Assembly (NCBI GenBank): GCA_019454225.1
Contig: CP075370.1
Location: 1,974,001-2,038,000 of the forward strand
Source: Paracoccaceae bacterium
GTDB taxonomy: Bacteria; Pseudomonadota; Alphaproteobacteria; Rhodobacterales; Rhodobacteraceae
DNA: 64,000 nt
Direction: 5' to 3'
The notes under the pieces are model-generated. The model did not search any database. It was not told the origin of the DNA and worked only from the letters and a program-made list of their open reading frames with translations. This document shows positions 27,907 to 39,221 of this stretch, piece by piece. The first letter of the stretch is position 1; each line of letters begins with the position of its first letter. The position numbers and the translations under genes were made by a program.

Positions 27907-28701
27907 TCAGCCCATCGCGGCAAGTGCGGCCTCGATGCGGCCGACGTCCACGGGGTTGTTCAGTTCCCAGAACACCCGGCCCCTCGCCTCGACCTCGACA
28001 CACAGAACCTGCCGCCCGTTCTCGAGGAAGCGCAGTTGTTCCAGGCCCTCATGCGCCTCGAGCGGGCCGATCGGCCAGCCGGGATAGGCGGCAAGCGCGG
28101 CAGGGCGGTAGGCATAGAGGCCCACATGGTGGAACACCGGTATCGGCCCCGCGCCCAGCCCGGCGGTGTAGGGAATGACTTCCTTCGAGAAGTAGAGCGC
28201 GCGGTGACCCGCGCCGAAGACCGCCGTCGTGCCGCCCACCCGGCCGGCGTGGCGGTCGGACAGAAGATTGTCGAACGTCGTCTGGTCGCAGCGGATCACC
28301 GGCGTGGCAATTTCCGCGCCGCCGCCCGCCGCGGCATCGGCGGCCATTGCGTCAACAAGCGCGGTCACGAACCATGGCGGTGTCAGCGGCGCGTCGCCTT
28401 GCAGGTTCACCACAAGATCCGCCTCCAGCCCCGCAACCGCCTCGGCGCAGCGCTCGGTGCCGTTGCGGCATTCCTCGGATGTCATGATCACCTGCGCGCC
28501 AAATCCCCGCGCCGCTTCGGCGATCCGGTCGTCGTCGGTGGCGACATAGACGGCCGCGATGTCAGGCACCGCCATGGCGGCCTCCCAGGATCGCTGCACC
28601 AGCGTCTTTGCCGTTCCGTCGGGCGCACGCAGCGACACCAGCGGCTTGCCCGGATAGCGTGTCGACTTGAAGCGCGCGGGGATGACGATGACGGTCCGCA
28701 T
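27907..28701 (-). CDS. kdsB: 3-deoxy-manno-octulosonate cytidylyltransferase (CMP-Kdo synthetase)
   Basis: 264 aa. KdsB activates Kdo to CMP-Kdo for lipopolysaccharide and, in group 2 capsules, for the poly-Kdo linker. The start VIVIPARFKSTRYPGKPL is the nucleotide-binding signature of the family, with EECRNGTERCAEA and NLQGDAPLTP following. In this context it is likely the capsule-dedicated copy, though only genome-wide data can tell whether another kdsB exists. It lies 11 bases downstream of kdsD on the same strand. Confidence 0.95.
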   Translation of the reverse strand: MRTVIVIPARFKSTRYPGKPLVSLRAPDGTAKTLVQRSWEAAMAVPDIAAVYVATDDDRIAEAARGFGAQVIMTSEECRNGTERCAEAVAGLEADLVVNLQGDAPLTPPWFVTALVDAMAADAAAGGGAEIATPVIRCDQTTFDNLLSDRHAGRVGGTTAVFGAGHRALYFSKEVIPYTAGLGAGPIPVFHHVGLYAYRPAALAAYPGWPIGPLEAHEGLEQLRFLENGRQVLCVEVEARGRVFWELNNPVDVGRIEAALAAMG

Positions 28702-28712
28702 GTTTGATCTCC

Positions 28713-29708
28713 TTATGTCACGCCCGCGCGCAGGCAGTCATGGATGTGCAGGATCCCCAGCGGGTGCCCGCCCTCATCCACGACGAAGAGCTGGGTGATC
28801 TTGCGTGCGTTCATCAGCGCCACCGCTTCGACCGCCAGCATTCCCGGAGGCGCGGTAAGCGGATTGCGCGTTGCGACATCGCCTGCACGCCTGTCCATCA
28901 GACCGACCATGTTGCGCCTCAGGTCGCCGTCGGTGATCACACCGCAAAGACGCCCGCCCGCCACCACCCCTGCGATGCCGTAGCCCGCGGCGGTCATCGC
29001 GAGCAGCGTCTCGTCCATCGCCGTTTCTGGCGCGACCAGCGGCAAAGGGCCCGCTTCGGGGCCACGCATCAATTGCGCCACGCGCGCCAGCCGGGCACCC
29101 AGCCTTCCACCGGGATGGAAGGTGCGGAAATGGTCGGCCTCGAACCCCCGCCGCTCCATCAGCGCGACGGCAAGCGCATCGCCCAGAGCCATCGCCAGGG
29201 TCGTCGAGGTGGTGGGCGCGAGGCCGTGCGGACAGGCCTCGGGTGCGGCGGGCAGGATCAGCGCCACATCGGCGGCCCCCGCCAGCGTCGACCCGGCCCG
29301 TCCGGTGATCGCCACCACGGCGATGCCGAAGCGGCGGGCGTGGGCAATCAGGTCGGACAACTCGGATGTCTCGCCCGAGTTCGACAGCAACAGGCAGAGG
29401 TCGGTATCGGCAATCGCGCCCAGATCGCCATGGCTCGCCTCGGACGGGTGGATGAAATGTGCCGGGGTTCCGGTCGAGGACAGCGTTGCCGCGATCTTGC
29501 GCGCCACATGGCCCGACTTGCCGATGCCCGACAGGATTACCCGGCCACGGCAGGCGAGTATCGCCTCGACCGCATCGGCGAAACCGGCGGGCAAGTTGTC
29601 GGCCAGCGCGGTCAGCGCTGCGCCTTCGATCCCGATCACCCGCTTGCCCGCCGCCTCGGTCGCGGCGCGCCGTGCCTGCGGTTCGGCATTGGTCTGCATC
29701 TCGTCCAT
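28713..29708 (-). CDS. kdsD: D-arabinose 5-phosphate isomerase (KpsF/GutQ family)
   Basis: About 331 aa. It makes arabinose 5-phosphate, the precursor of Kdo. A SIS domain (about 30-180; RVILSGIGKSGHVARKIAATL, SNSGETSELS) is followed by two CBS domains (about 205-330; ITDGDLRRNM and TQLFVVDEGGHPLGILHIHD). ATG 29708 is used; ATG 29699 is an equally plausible start (328 aa) since its ribosome binding site spacing is better. It is operonic with kdsB and divergent from galE, 125 bases apart. Confidence 0.94.
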   Translation of the reverse strand: MDEMQTNAEPQARRAATEAAGKRVIGIEGAALTALADNLPAGFADAVEAILACRGRVILSGIGKSGHVARKIAATLSSTGTPAHFIHPSEASHGDLGAIADTDLCLLLSNSGETSELSDLIAHARRFGIAVVAITGRAGSTLAGAADVALILPAAPEACPHGLAPTTSTTLAMALGDALAVALMERRGFEADHFRTFHPGGRLGARLARVAQLMRGPEAGPLPLVAPETAMDETLLAMTAAGYGIAGVVAGGRLCGVITDGDLRRNMVGLMDRRAGDVATRNPLTAPPGMLAVEAVALMNARKITQLFVVDEGGHPLGILHIHDCLRAGVT

Positions 29709-29833
29709 CCTGCGCCCGCGGTCGTGCCTGTCTGATGAACCATGCCTGCGTCCGGACGGCAAGTGACGGGGCAGGGCGGTTGACACCGCCGCGCGCCCGG
29801 TGCCCTTTCGACGCGGTGTCGAAAGGATGCGCG

Positions 29834-30820
29834 ATGGACCGAGTCGTACTGGTGACCGGCGGTGCCGGCTACATTGGCTCGCATGCCTGCAAGGTCTTGG
29901 CGCGTGCCGGCTTCAAGCCTGTGACGCTGGACAATCTCTCGACCGGCTGGCGCGATGCCGTACGCTTCGGCCCGTTCGAGCAGGGCGACCTGCTGGATCG
30001 CGCGCGGCTGGACGAGGTGTTCGCGCGGTGGCGGCCGGTTGCCGTGATGCATTTTGCCGCCCTGTCGCTGGTGGGTGAGGCGATGGCGGACCCCGGGCAA
30101 TACTGGCGCGTGAACGTGGGTGGGTCGCTGAACCTGATCGAGGCGGCGGTGGCCGCAGGATGCCTGTCCTTTGTCTTTTCGTCGACCTGTGCGACCTATG
30201 GCGAACCCGACGGCGTGACGGTCGACGAGGATACGCCGCAGAATCCGATCAACCCCTACGGTGCCACGAAACGCGCGATCGAGGAGATGCTGCGCGATTT
30301 CGGCCGGGCGCATGGATTGCGGCATGTGATATTCCGCTACTTCAATGTCGCGGGCGCCGACCCCGACGCCGAAATCGGCGAGGACCACAGACCCGAGACG
30401 CATCTGATCCCCCTGATGCTGGACGCGGTCGAGGGGCGGCGCCCGGCGCTGACGCTGCACGGCACCGACTATGCGACGCACGACGGCACGCCGGTGCGTG
30501 ACTATGTTCATGTCATGGACCTGGTCGAGGCGCATGTGGCGGGGCTGCGATGGCTTGAGGATGGCAGGCCCGATCGAGTGTTCTGCCTCGGGTCGGGCCG
30601 AGGGTTCTCGGTGCGGGAGGTTGTCGACGCCGCCCGGGCAGTGACAAACCGGACGGTGCCCGTGGTGGAGGGTCCGCGCCGTGCGGGCGATGCCGTGCGT
30701 CTGGTGTCGGGGTCCGCGCGGGCACTTGACGAGCTTGGGTGGAGCCCCGCCCGCTCCACCCTTCGGCAGATGATCGAGGATGCATGGCGGTGGCACCGGA
30801 CGGGCGGATACGATGTGTGA
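29834..30820 (+). CDS. galE: UDP-glucose 4-epimerase
   Basis: 328 aa short-chain dehydrogenase-fold epimerase that interconverts UDP-glucose and UDP-galactose. The NAD-binding motif is TGGAGYIGSH at residues about 8-17. The catalytic triad is seen as FSSTCATYG (Ser/Thr) and NPYGATK (Tyr-x-x-x-Lys). AAAGGA sits before ATG 29834. Placed between kdsD and the polysaccharide export lipoprotein gene, it likely supplies a galactose-type sugar for the capsule. Confidence 0.93.
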   Translation: MDRVVLVTGGAGYIGSHACKVLARAGFKPVTLDNLSTGWRDAVRFGPFEQGDLLDRARLDEVFARWRPVAVMHFAALSLVGEAMADPGQYWRVNVGGSLNLIEAAVAAGCLSFVFSSTCATYGEPDGVTVDEDTPQNPINPYGATKRAIEEMLRDFGRAHGLRHVIFRYFNVAGADPDAEIGEDHRPETHLIPLMLDAVEGRRPALTLHGTDYATHDGTPVRDYVHVMDLVEAHVAGLRWLEDGRPDRVFCLGSGRGFSVREVVDAARAVTNRTVPVVEGPRRAGDAVRLVSGSARALDELGWSPARSTLRQMIEDAWRWHRTGGYDV

Positions 30821-30973
30821 CGGCCGGGGTGTTGCCCCGTTGCGCAGGGATCCGGCGCCTGCCCGCGCAATCCGACGCAGACGGTTGACCCCGCACCCCC
30901 CGGGCGTAATGTGCGCGCAAAGGGTCTCCGCAATGCTGCTCGTGGGCGGTGGGCCATACGGTTCTGGGGGACC

Positions 30974-32107
30974 ATGATGCCGGTCATCACAAGGCGCCGA
31001 TTCGCGGCAATCGTCGGTGCAACGCTTGTCAGCGGGTGCAGCCTGCCGCGCGGGGCGGCGCAGGGTCGCCGCATTCTCGCGACCGCGACCGAGGAGCAGA
31101 CAGCCTCGGAATATGCCATCTACCCGGTCACCCGCGATCTGGTCGGCCGTGTGGCGCACTGGCCGATGACCGGCGGCGGGCCGAGCGGCAGTTGGATATC
31201 GGGCGGCGGTGGCCGGTCCGCGCGGACCATCCGGGCGGGCGACAAGCTGGACCTCGTCGTCTGGGATTCGTCCGAGACATCGCTTCTTGCGCCCTCGGGG
31301 ACCAAGGCGGTTCCGCTTGCGCAGCTTACCGTTGCGTCCGATGGCAAGATCTTCGTGCCGTATCTGGACCGGGTGACCGTGGCAGGGATGACGGCAGAGA
31401 ACGCGCGCCAGTCGATCCAGGAACAGCTGACCGCCATTGCACCGTCGGCCCAGGTGCAACTGTCGCTGTCGGTCGGTCGGGCAAACTCGGTGGATGTGGT
31501 CGGCGGTGTCGGCAGCCCGGGCAGCTATCCGCTGGAGGATGGCGCGCTGACGGTGCTGGGCCTGATCGCGCTGGCGGGCGGTGTTAGCGGCGGGCTGGAG
31601 CATCCGCTGGTGCGTCTGGTCCGCGGCGGAAAGACATATGTGACAACGGTGAAGCGGCTCTACGAGAACCCCGATCTGGATACCGTGCTGCAGGGGGGTG
31701 ACAAGCTGATCATCGACAGCGACAGCCGCCAGTTCATTGCGCTTGGTGCTGCGGGGCGCGAACAGATCCTGCGCTTTCCGAACGACCGGCCGACCGCGCT
31801 TGAGGCGATGGCGGCGGTCGGCGGCGTGAACGACGCCCGCGCCGACCCGCAGGCTGTGCTGATCCTGCGCGAATATCACGCGTCTGCCGTGCGTGACGGC
31901 GTGCGCGGCCCGGAGGCGACGCGCGTGATCTTTGTCATCGACCTCACGACCGCGGACGGGCTGTTCAGCGCCGGGCGCTTCATCGTCAACCCGAACGATG
32001 TGATCTATGTCTCGGAAAGCCCGCTGACCGCACTCCAGAGCGTGACACAGGTCGTGGGGGCGGTGTTTGGCGCCGGCAACCAGATCAACAACGCCACCGG
32101 AAACTGA
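30974..32107 (+). CDS. Polysaccharide export outer-membrane lipoprotein (KpsD/Wza family)
   Basis: 377 aa. The signal ends in a lipobox, LVSGC, with Cys22. Arg residues at 7-9 followed by Phe (TRRRF) give it a twin-arginine look. The mature part has the polysaccharide export domain (RTIRAGDKLDLVVWD) and SLBB-type repeats (VDVVGGVGSPGSYPL and FIALGAAGREQILRF), ending in a short C-terminal helix. Such proteins form the outer-membrane exit for capsule in the KpsMTED system. It is 153 bases after galE in the same direction. ATG 30974 is chosen; 30977 is also possible. Confidence 0.9.
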   Translation: MMPVITRRRFAAIVGATLVSGCSLPRGAAQGRRILATATEEQTASEYAIYPVTRDLVGRVAHWPMTGGGPSGSWISGGGGRSARTIRAGDKLDLVVWDSSETSLLAPSGTKAVPLAQLTVASDGKIFVPYLDRVTVAGMTAENARQSIQEQLTAIAPSAQVQLSLSVGRANSVDVVGGVGSPGSYPLEDGALTVLGLIALAGGVSGGLEHPLVRLVRGGKTYVTTVKRLYENPDLDTVLQGGDKLIIDSDSRQFIALGAAGREQILRFPNDRPTALEAMAAVGGVNDARADPQAVLILREYHASAVRDGVRGPEATRVIFVIDLTTADGLFSAGRFIVNPNDVIYVSESPLTALQSVTQVVGAVFGAGNQINNATGN

Positions 32108-32152
32108 CACGACGCGGCCCGGTGCCCGCCCGGCGGTGGGGCCGGGCCGGTC

Positions 32153-35230
<3,078 letters not shown>

Positions 35231-35239
35231 GGCCGTCCC

Positions 35240-36340
35240 CTAGTTGCCTGCCGGCGCATTCAGTGCCACGGCGTTGTCGATCTTGACCCGTGCGCCTGCC
35301 GTCAGCCGGTTCTGGCCCGATGTCACGATCTGCTGTCCGGCGCTGATCCCTTCGATCACCTCGATCCGCCCCCCGGATCGCCGGCCGATCTTCACGAAGA
35401 CCTGCTCCACGGTCGTCTCGTCGGCGGACTCGCCGGGTTTCAGCACATAGATCGAGTCACCATAGAGCGTTGAACTGACGGCCGTCTGCGGCACAGCGAT
35501 CACATCCTCTTCCGTCGGAAGCGCGATCCGCACCCGCAGGAACTGACCCGGGAAAAGCTTTCCGGACGGGTTGTCCACCTGCGCGCGCACCGTGACAAGG
35601 CGCGAGTTCGGGTCTACCCGCGGCTCGATCGCGATGATCCGGCCGCCTGCACTGAAATCGCCCACTTCGGTTGTGACCGTGACGGCGCGCCCAAGCTCGA
35701 GTGCGGCGATCTGCTGTTCCGGCACCGTGAAGTCGACCCGCATCTGGCCCAGATCCTGCAATGTGGCGTAGATCGTGCCGACCGGAACATACTGGCCAAT
35801 CTCGATCTGCGGGATGCCGATCACGCCCGCGAAGGGTGCTGTCAGCTTCTTGCTGTCCAATGCGGTCTGCACCTGTGCGACCTGCGCGCGGGCGCTTTCT
35901 GTCTGTGCCTCGGCCGACTCCACCGTGTTCGCCGCCCCGACACCGCGTTCGGACAGGGTCTGGGCGCGGCGTGCCTCGGCCAGTGCGACGTTCAGCGCCG
36001 CCTGTGCCGCAGCAAGGGCGGCCCGTTCGCTGTCGTCGTCGATCTGCACCAGCGACTGGCCCTCGGTCACCGTGTCGTTCGCCATGAACATGATCTCGCG
36101 GACCAGACCGCCGGATTCGATTGCCAGATCGACCCCCCGCGCCGACAGCGCCGTGCCGATCGCGTCAATCCCCGGCTCCCAGGTCACCGCCTCCACCGTC
36201 TCGGTGCTGACCGGCACCGGCGGCGGCACCATGCCTGTCAGGAACTGCGCGATCATCTCATCGCGGAAGTACTTGAACCAGACGATCCCGCCGACCACGA
36301 GGCCGAGCAGGATGATCGCGATGAAAAGCCGCTTGAACAT
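35240..36340 (-). CDS. RND efflux periplasmic adaptor (membrane fusion protein)
   Basis: 366 aa. It has an N-terminal anchor helix (residues about 3-22), then the HlyD/MdtA-like barrel-sandwich (PGIDAIGTALSARGVDLAIE), a coiled-coil hairpin (ERAALAAAQAALNVALAEAR), and beta-barrel and membrane-proximal domains. It links the RND transporter encoded immediately downstream to an outer-membrane channel. ATG 36340 has GAGGGA about 8 bases upstream; the frame remains open further upstream but the residues there look non-coding. Confidence 0.94.
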   Translation of the reverse strand: MFKRLFIAIILLGLVVGGIVWFKYFRDEMIAQFLTGMVPPPVPVSTETVEAVTWEPGIDAIGTALSARGVDLAIESGGLVREIMFMANDTVTEGQSLVQIDDDSERAALAAAQAALNVALAEARRAQTLSERGVGAANTVESAEAQTESARAQVAQVQTALDSKKLTAPFAGVIGIPQIEIGQYVPVGTIYATLQDLGQMRVDFTVPEQQIAALELGRAVTVTTEVGDFSAGGRIIAIEPRVDPNSRLVTVRAQVDNPSGKLFPGQFLRVRIALPTEEDVIAVPQTAVSSTLYGDSIYVLKPGESADETTVEQVFVKIGRRSGGRIEVIEGISAGQQIVTSGQNRLTAGARVKIDNAVALNAPAGN

Positions 36341-36821
36341 GATCTTGTCCCTCGAATGCGGCCATCCGGGCGGCGCCGCAGAGATTATCGTCCCCTCTGC
36401 CACGGACTGCTGTCGGTGTGGCGGGCAGCGAGCGACTTTCGCGCCAGAGCCACGTCGCAAACACCATTTTATTCCAACGGCTTGGCAACGAGTTGCGAAT
36501 TGCTGCGTGGCGCAGATGCGGAGTGCAGCCGTAACAGCAAGACCCCCGCCGTTCAAGGTGTTCCAGGCCGGAAAATCGCAACCCGCACAGCCGGGGGTTG
36601 TTTGCCCGGAATGCAGCTGCCGGGCGCCGCCCCTCTGCGCGGCAACGATACGTGGCGGCCGCAGCAATCGGCCCCGTTTCGCACGGTGCCCGCGGGGCGC
36701 AACCTCTCGCGCCCGCCCGGGGGTCATCGGCAATGCCCCAGTCGCAAGCTGCGCAATTCGCAAGCGAACCGTCGCTTTCGTGGTTGCCACGCCGTCGCCA
36801 CCCGCGCTACGCATCACGAGA
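36341..36821. other. Non-coding region between RND operon and B12 riboswitch
   Basis: No convincing gene in these 481 bases on either strand; the open frames are Arg/Pro-rich with no family features. It must hold the promoters for the RND operon (leftward) and the cobalamin operon (rightward). TTGCGAATTGC occurs at 36493-36503 and in inverted form at 36753-36763. The first copy is next to a small palindrome with arms GCAAC and GTTGC (about 36485-36496). A repressor site is possible but unproven. Confidence 0.5.
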
Positions 36822-37005
36822 TGGTTTCCGGCCAGCCCACGTGCAGCCGGATGAAATGGGAACACGGTGCGGTGTAGCCATCAGGCGCCAAGTCCGTGAC
36901 TGCCCCCGCAACTGTAAGCGGCGAGCGACCCCCGATGCCACTGTGCCCCAAGGGGTGCGGGAAGGCGGGGCAAGCGACGACCCGCGAAGTCAGGAGACCT
37001 GCCAT
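36822..37005 (+). promoter_or_regulatory. Cobalamin (B12) riboswitch
   Basis: The RNA has the conserved blocks of the AdoCbl/cobalamin aptamer in order: an entry segment near GGTTTCCGG, CACGGTGCGG, the core GACTGCCCCCGCAACTGTAA (about 36898-36917), the GCCACTG and GGGAAGGCG pair (about 36938-36967), and the B12 box AGTCAGGAGACCTGCC (36988-37003). Bound cobalamin should turn the downstream uptake operon off. Outer boundaries are approximate. Confidence 0.95.
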
Positions 37006-37020
37006 CGAATCAACCAGCCA

Positions 37021-37044
37021 CCGGGCGGGGTGCCCCGGAAGGAG
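37021..37044 (+). promoter_or_regulatory. Hairpin and ribosome binding site: likely riboswitch expression platform
   Basis: CCGGG (37021-37025) can pair with CCCGG (37034-37038) immediately before AAGGAG (37039-37044), which serves ATG 37051. This suggests control at translation initiation instead of by a T-run terminator, which is not seen. Confidence 0.5.
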
Positions 37045-37050
37045 CATTCG

Positions 37051-37491
37051 ATGGATGACGTCCCGCGTCGGCCCGTGGCCACGCCCCCCTATTCAGTGGC
37101 GCAGTCGGCGCCACATCAGATTCTTGTCTGCAAGGCCTGTCGACATACCGGCCAGGCGTGCGGACCGGGGTTCGAACTGCTGCGGCGGTTGCGCGATGCC
37201 GTGGCGGCGGCCGGCTTGGGGGACGCTTTCGAGGTGTCCGGAACGGCCTGCCTCGCGGGTTGCGACCATCCCTGCACGGTCGCCTGGCGGGCCACCGGCA
37301 AGGCGACCTGGCTGTTCGGCGACATCGACCCGGCACAGCCGATCGACGACCTGATCGCCTTCTCCCGCCTCTATGCGGGGCTTGGAGATGGGTGGTGCAG
37401 CGGTGCCGATTGTCCGCCGCGGTTGCGCGACGGCACCCTCGCCCGCATTCCCGCCGCCATGATCGTCACCCGCGAGGGTGTCCTGCAATGA
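37051..37491 (+). CDS. DUF1636 metal-binding protein, B12-regulated
   Basis: 146 aa, predicted cytosolic. Cysteines form two sets: CKACRHTGQAC (Cys27, 30, 37) and CLAGCDHPC (Cys67, 71, 75), which suits metal or [2Fe-2S] binding in a thioredoxin-like ferredoxin fold, as DUF1636 proteins are described (predicted metal-binding). Its start has an AAGGAG site. It is the first gene after the cobalamin riboswitch and overlaps btuD by ATGA (37488-37491). A role in cobalt/cobalamin handling follows from context only; no biochemical function is established. Confidence 0.85.
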   Translation: MDDVPRRPVATPPYSVAQSAPHQILVCKACRHTGQACGPGFELLRRLRDAVAAAGLGDAFEVSGTACLAGCDHPCTVAWRATGKATWLFGDIDPAQPIDDLIAFSRLYAGLGDGWCSGADCPPRLRDGTLARIPAAMIVTREGVLQ

Positions 37492-38264
37492 CGCCCGCGG
37501 TCGAGCTGTCAGGGGTTTGCTGGGGCCCGAAGGGTCAGGACGACATCCTGACCGACATCAACCTCGCCGTGCCGGAGGGGCAGGTTGTCGCGATCTGCGG
37601 CGCGAACGGGGCAGGAAAATCGTCGCTCTTGCGGTTGATCTATCGCCACCATGCACCCCGTCATGGAGTCGTGCGCCTGATGGGCCGGGACATCTGGCTG
37701 ATGGGCAGGTCCGACACCGCGCGCATCCTTGCCGCCGTTCTGCAGGAGCAGCCGACCGATTTCGCGCTGACCGTGCGGCAGATCGTGGCGCTCGGCAGGC
37801 TGCCGCATCGCAGGGGCTGGGGTGCAGGCCTGTCCACGCCGGGGGGCGAGGACGCGGCAATCGTTGCTGCCGCCATCGCCCGCATGGATCTGGGCAAGAT
37901 GGCCGCCCGGCCGTTCGGCACGTTGTCCGGCGGCGAACGCCAGCGGGTGATGGTTGCACGGGCCCTGGCGCAACAGCCCCGGGTGATCGTGCTGGATGAA
38001 CCGACCAACCATCTCGACATCCGCCACCAGCTTGAACTGCTGGCCCTGCTGCGGGGGCTTGGCCTGACGGTGATCGCCACATTGCATGACCTGTCGCTCG
38101 CCGCCGATTTTGCCGATCGGGTTCTCGTGCTGTCGCACGGCCGGATCCTTGCCGATGGCCCTCCCGAACAGGCACTGACCGAAACGACGCTTGCCGCAGC
38201 CTTCCAGGTAAGGGCGCGGATCGACCGTACGGGCGATGTCCCGCGGTTTTCCTTCCATCTCTGA
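37488..38264 (+). CDS. btuD: Cobalamin ABC importer, ATP-binding protein
   Basis: 258 aa. Walker A is GANGAGKSS (about 37-45), the signature is LSGGERQRV, Walker B is VIVLDEP and the switch His is in TLHDLSLA. It belongs to the FecE/BtuD/HmuV group that powers siderophore, heme or B12 uptake. The riboswitch and the partner genes make cobalamin (or a corrinoid precursor) the likely cargo. It overlaps the DUF1636 gene stop and is followed by the binding protein gene after 15 bases. Confidence 0.9.
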   Translation: MTPAVELSGVCWGPKGQDDILTDINLAVPEGQVVAICGANGAGKSSLLRLIYRHHAPRHGVVRLMGRDIWLMGRSDTARILAAVLQEQPTDFALTVRQIVALGRLPHRRGWGAGLSTPGGEDAAIVAAAIARMDLGKMAARPFGTLSGGERQRVMVARALAQQPRVIVLDEPTNHLDIRHQLELLALLRGLGLTVIATLHDLSLAADFADRVLVLSHGRILADGPPEQALTETTLAAAFQVRARIDRTGDVPRFSFHL

Positions 38265-38279
38265 CTGCAGGACGAAATC

Positions 38280-39218
38280 ATGCGCTTCATCTACTGTTCC
38301 TTCCTTGCCCTTGTTGTCTGGTCCGGGGCCGCCGCCGCCTTTCCGGTCACGGTCCAAAGCTGCAATCGCACCCTGACCTTTGACGTACCGCCGACGCGCG
38401 CGATCTCGAACGATGTGAACCTGACGGAAATGATGCTCGTCCTCGGTCTGCGCGACCGGATGGTGGGCTATACCGGGATCTCGGGCTGGAAGACCCTGGA
38501 TGAAGAGATGCGCGCCGGCGTGGCCGAACTGCCCGAGCTTTCCGCACGATACCCGACAAAGGAGGTGCTGGCGGCCGCCGAACCCGACTTTTTCTTCGCT
38601 GGCTGGAACTACGGGATGAAAGTCGGTGGCGAGGTCACGCCGGAGACGCTGGAACCCTTTGGCATAGCCACCTACGAACTGACGGAAAGCTGCATCCACA
38701 TCGGGCCCAAGGCGCGGTCCAGCATGGATGACATGTACAACGACATCCTGAACCTTGGCCGCATCTTCGGGGTCGAGCCGAGTGCCGTTGAACTGGTCGC
38801 GACCTGGAGGGGGCGGCTTGACGCGGTGACGGCGGAGGTCGATCGCACCGACCCCTTGCGGGTCTTTGTCTATGACAGCGGAGAGAAGGCACCGTTCACC
38901 GCCGGTGCCTATGCCATGCCGACCGCGCTGATCGAGGCGGCGGGTGGGGTCAACATCATGGACGACCTGGAAAAAAGCTGGGCCGAGATCGGCTGGGAGC
39001 CGGTGGTCGAGCGCAACCCCGAGGTGGTCGTCATCATCAACTATGGCGACGTCACGGCCGAGCAGAAGATCGCCTTCATGAAAGAGAACCCCGCCTTCGC
39101 CAACATCGACGCGGTCAGGAACGACTGGTTCGTCGTGCTGGAATATGTCGAGGCCACGCCCGGGCCGCGCAACATCAGGGCGGTGGAAAAGCTGGTTGCG
39201 GGTTTCTGGAGGCGGTAG
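38280..39218 (+). CDS. btuF: Cobalamin ABC importer, periplasmic substrate-binding protein
   Basis: 312 aa with a Sec signal (residues 1-20, ending GAAAA). It has the two-lobed class III binding protein layout joined by a long helix (SMDDMYNDILNLGRIFG). Typical lobe segments are PPTRAISNDVNLTEMMLVLGL and ERNPEVVVIINYGD. Family members bind B12, heme or Fe-siderophores. The riboswitch-led operon supports cobalamin. The permease gene follows 3 bases after the stop. Confidence 0.85.
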   Translation: MRFIYCSFLALVVWSGAAAAFPVTVQSCNRTLTFDVPPTRAISNDVNLTEMMLVLGLRDRMVGYTGISGWKTLDEEMRAGVAELPELSARYPTKEVLAAAEPDFFFAGWNYGMKVGGEVTPETLEPFGIATYELTESCIHIGPKARSSMDDMYNDILNLGRIFGVEPSAVELVATWRGRLDAVTAEVDRTDPLRVFVYDSGEKAPFTAGAYAMPTALIEAAGGVNIMDDLEKSWAEIGWEPVVERNPEVVVIINYGDVTAEQKIAFMKENPAFANIDAVRNDWFVVLEYVEATPGPRNIRAVEKLVAGFWRR

Positions 39219-39221
39219 GCC

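Noticed and set aside
36356-36877. Possible plus-strand gene before the B12 riboswitch
   Set aside because: The translation is low-complexity Arg/Ala/Gly and overlaps the start of the aptamer; no ribosome binding site or domain.
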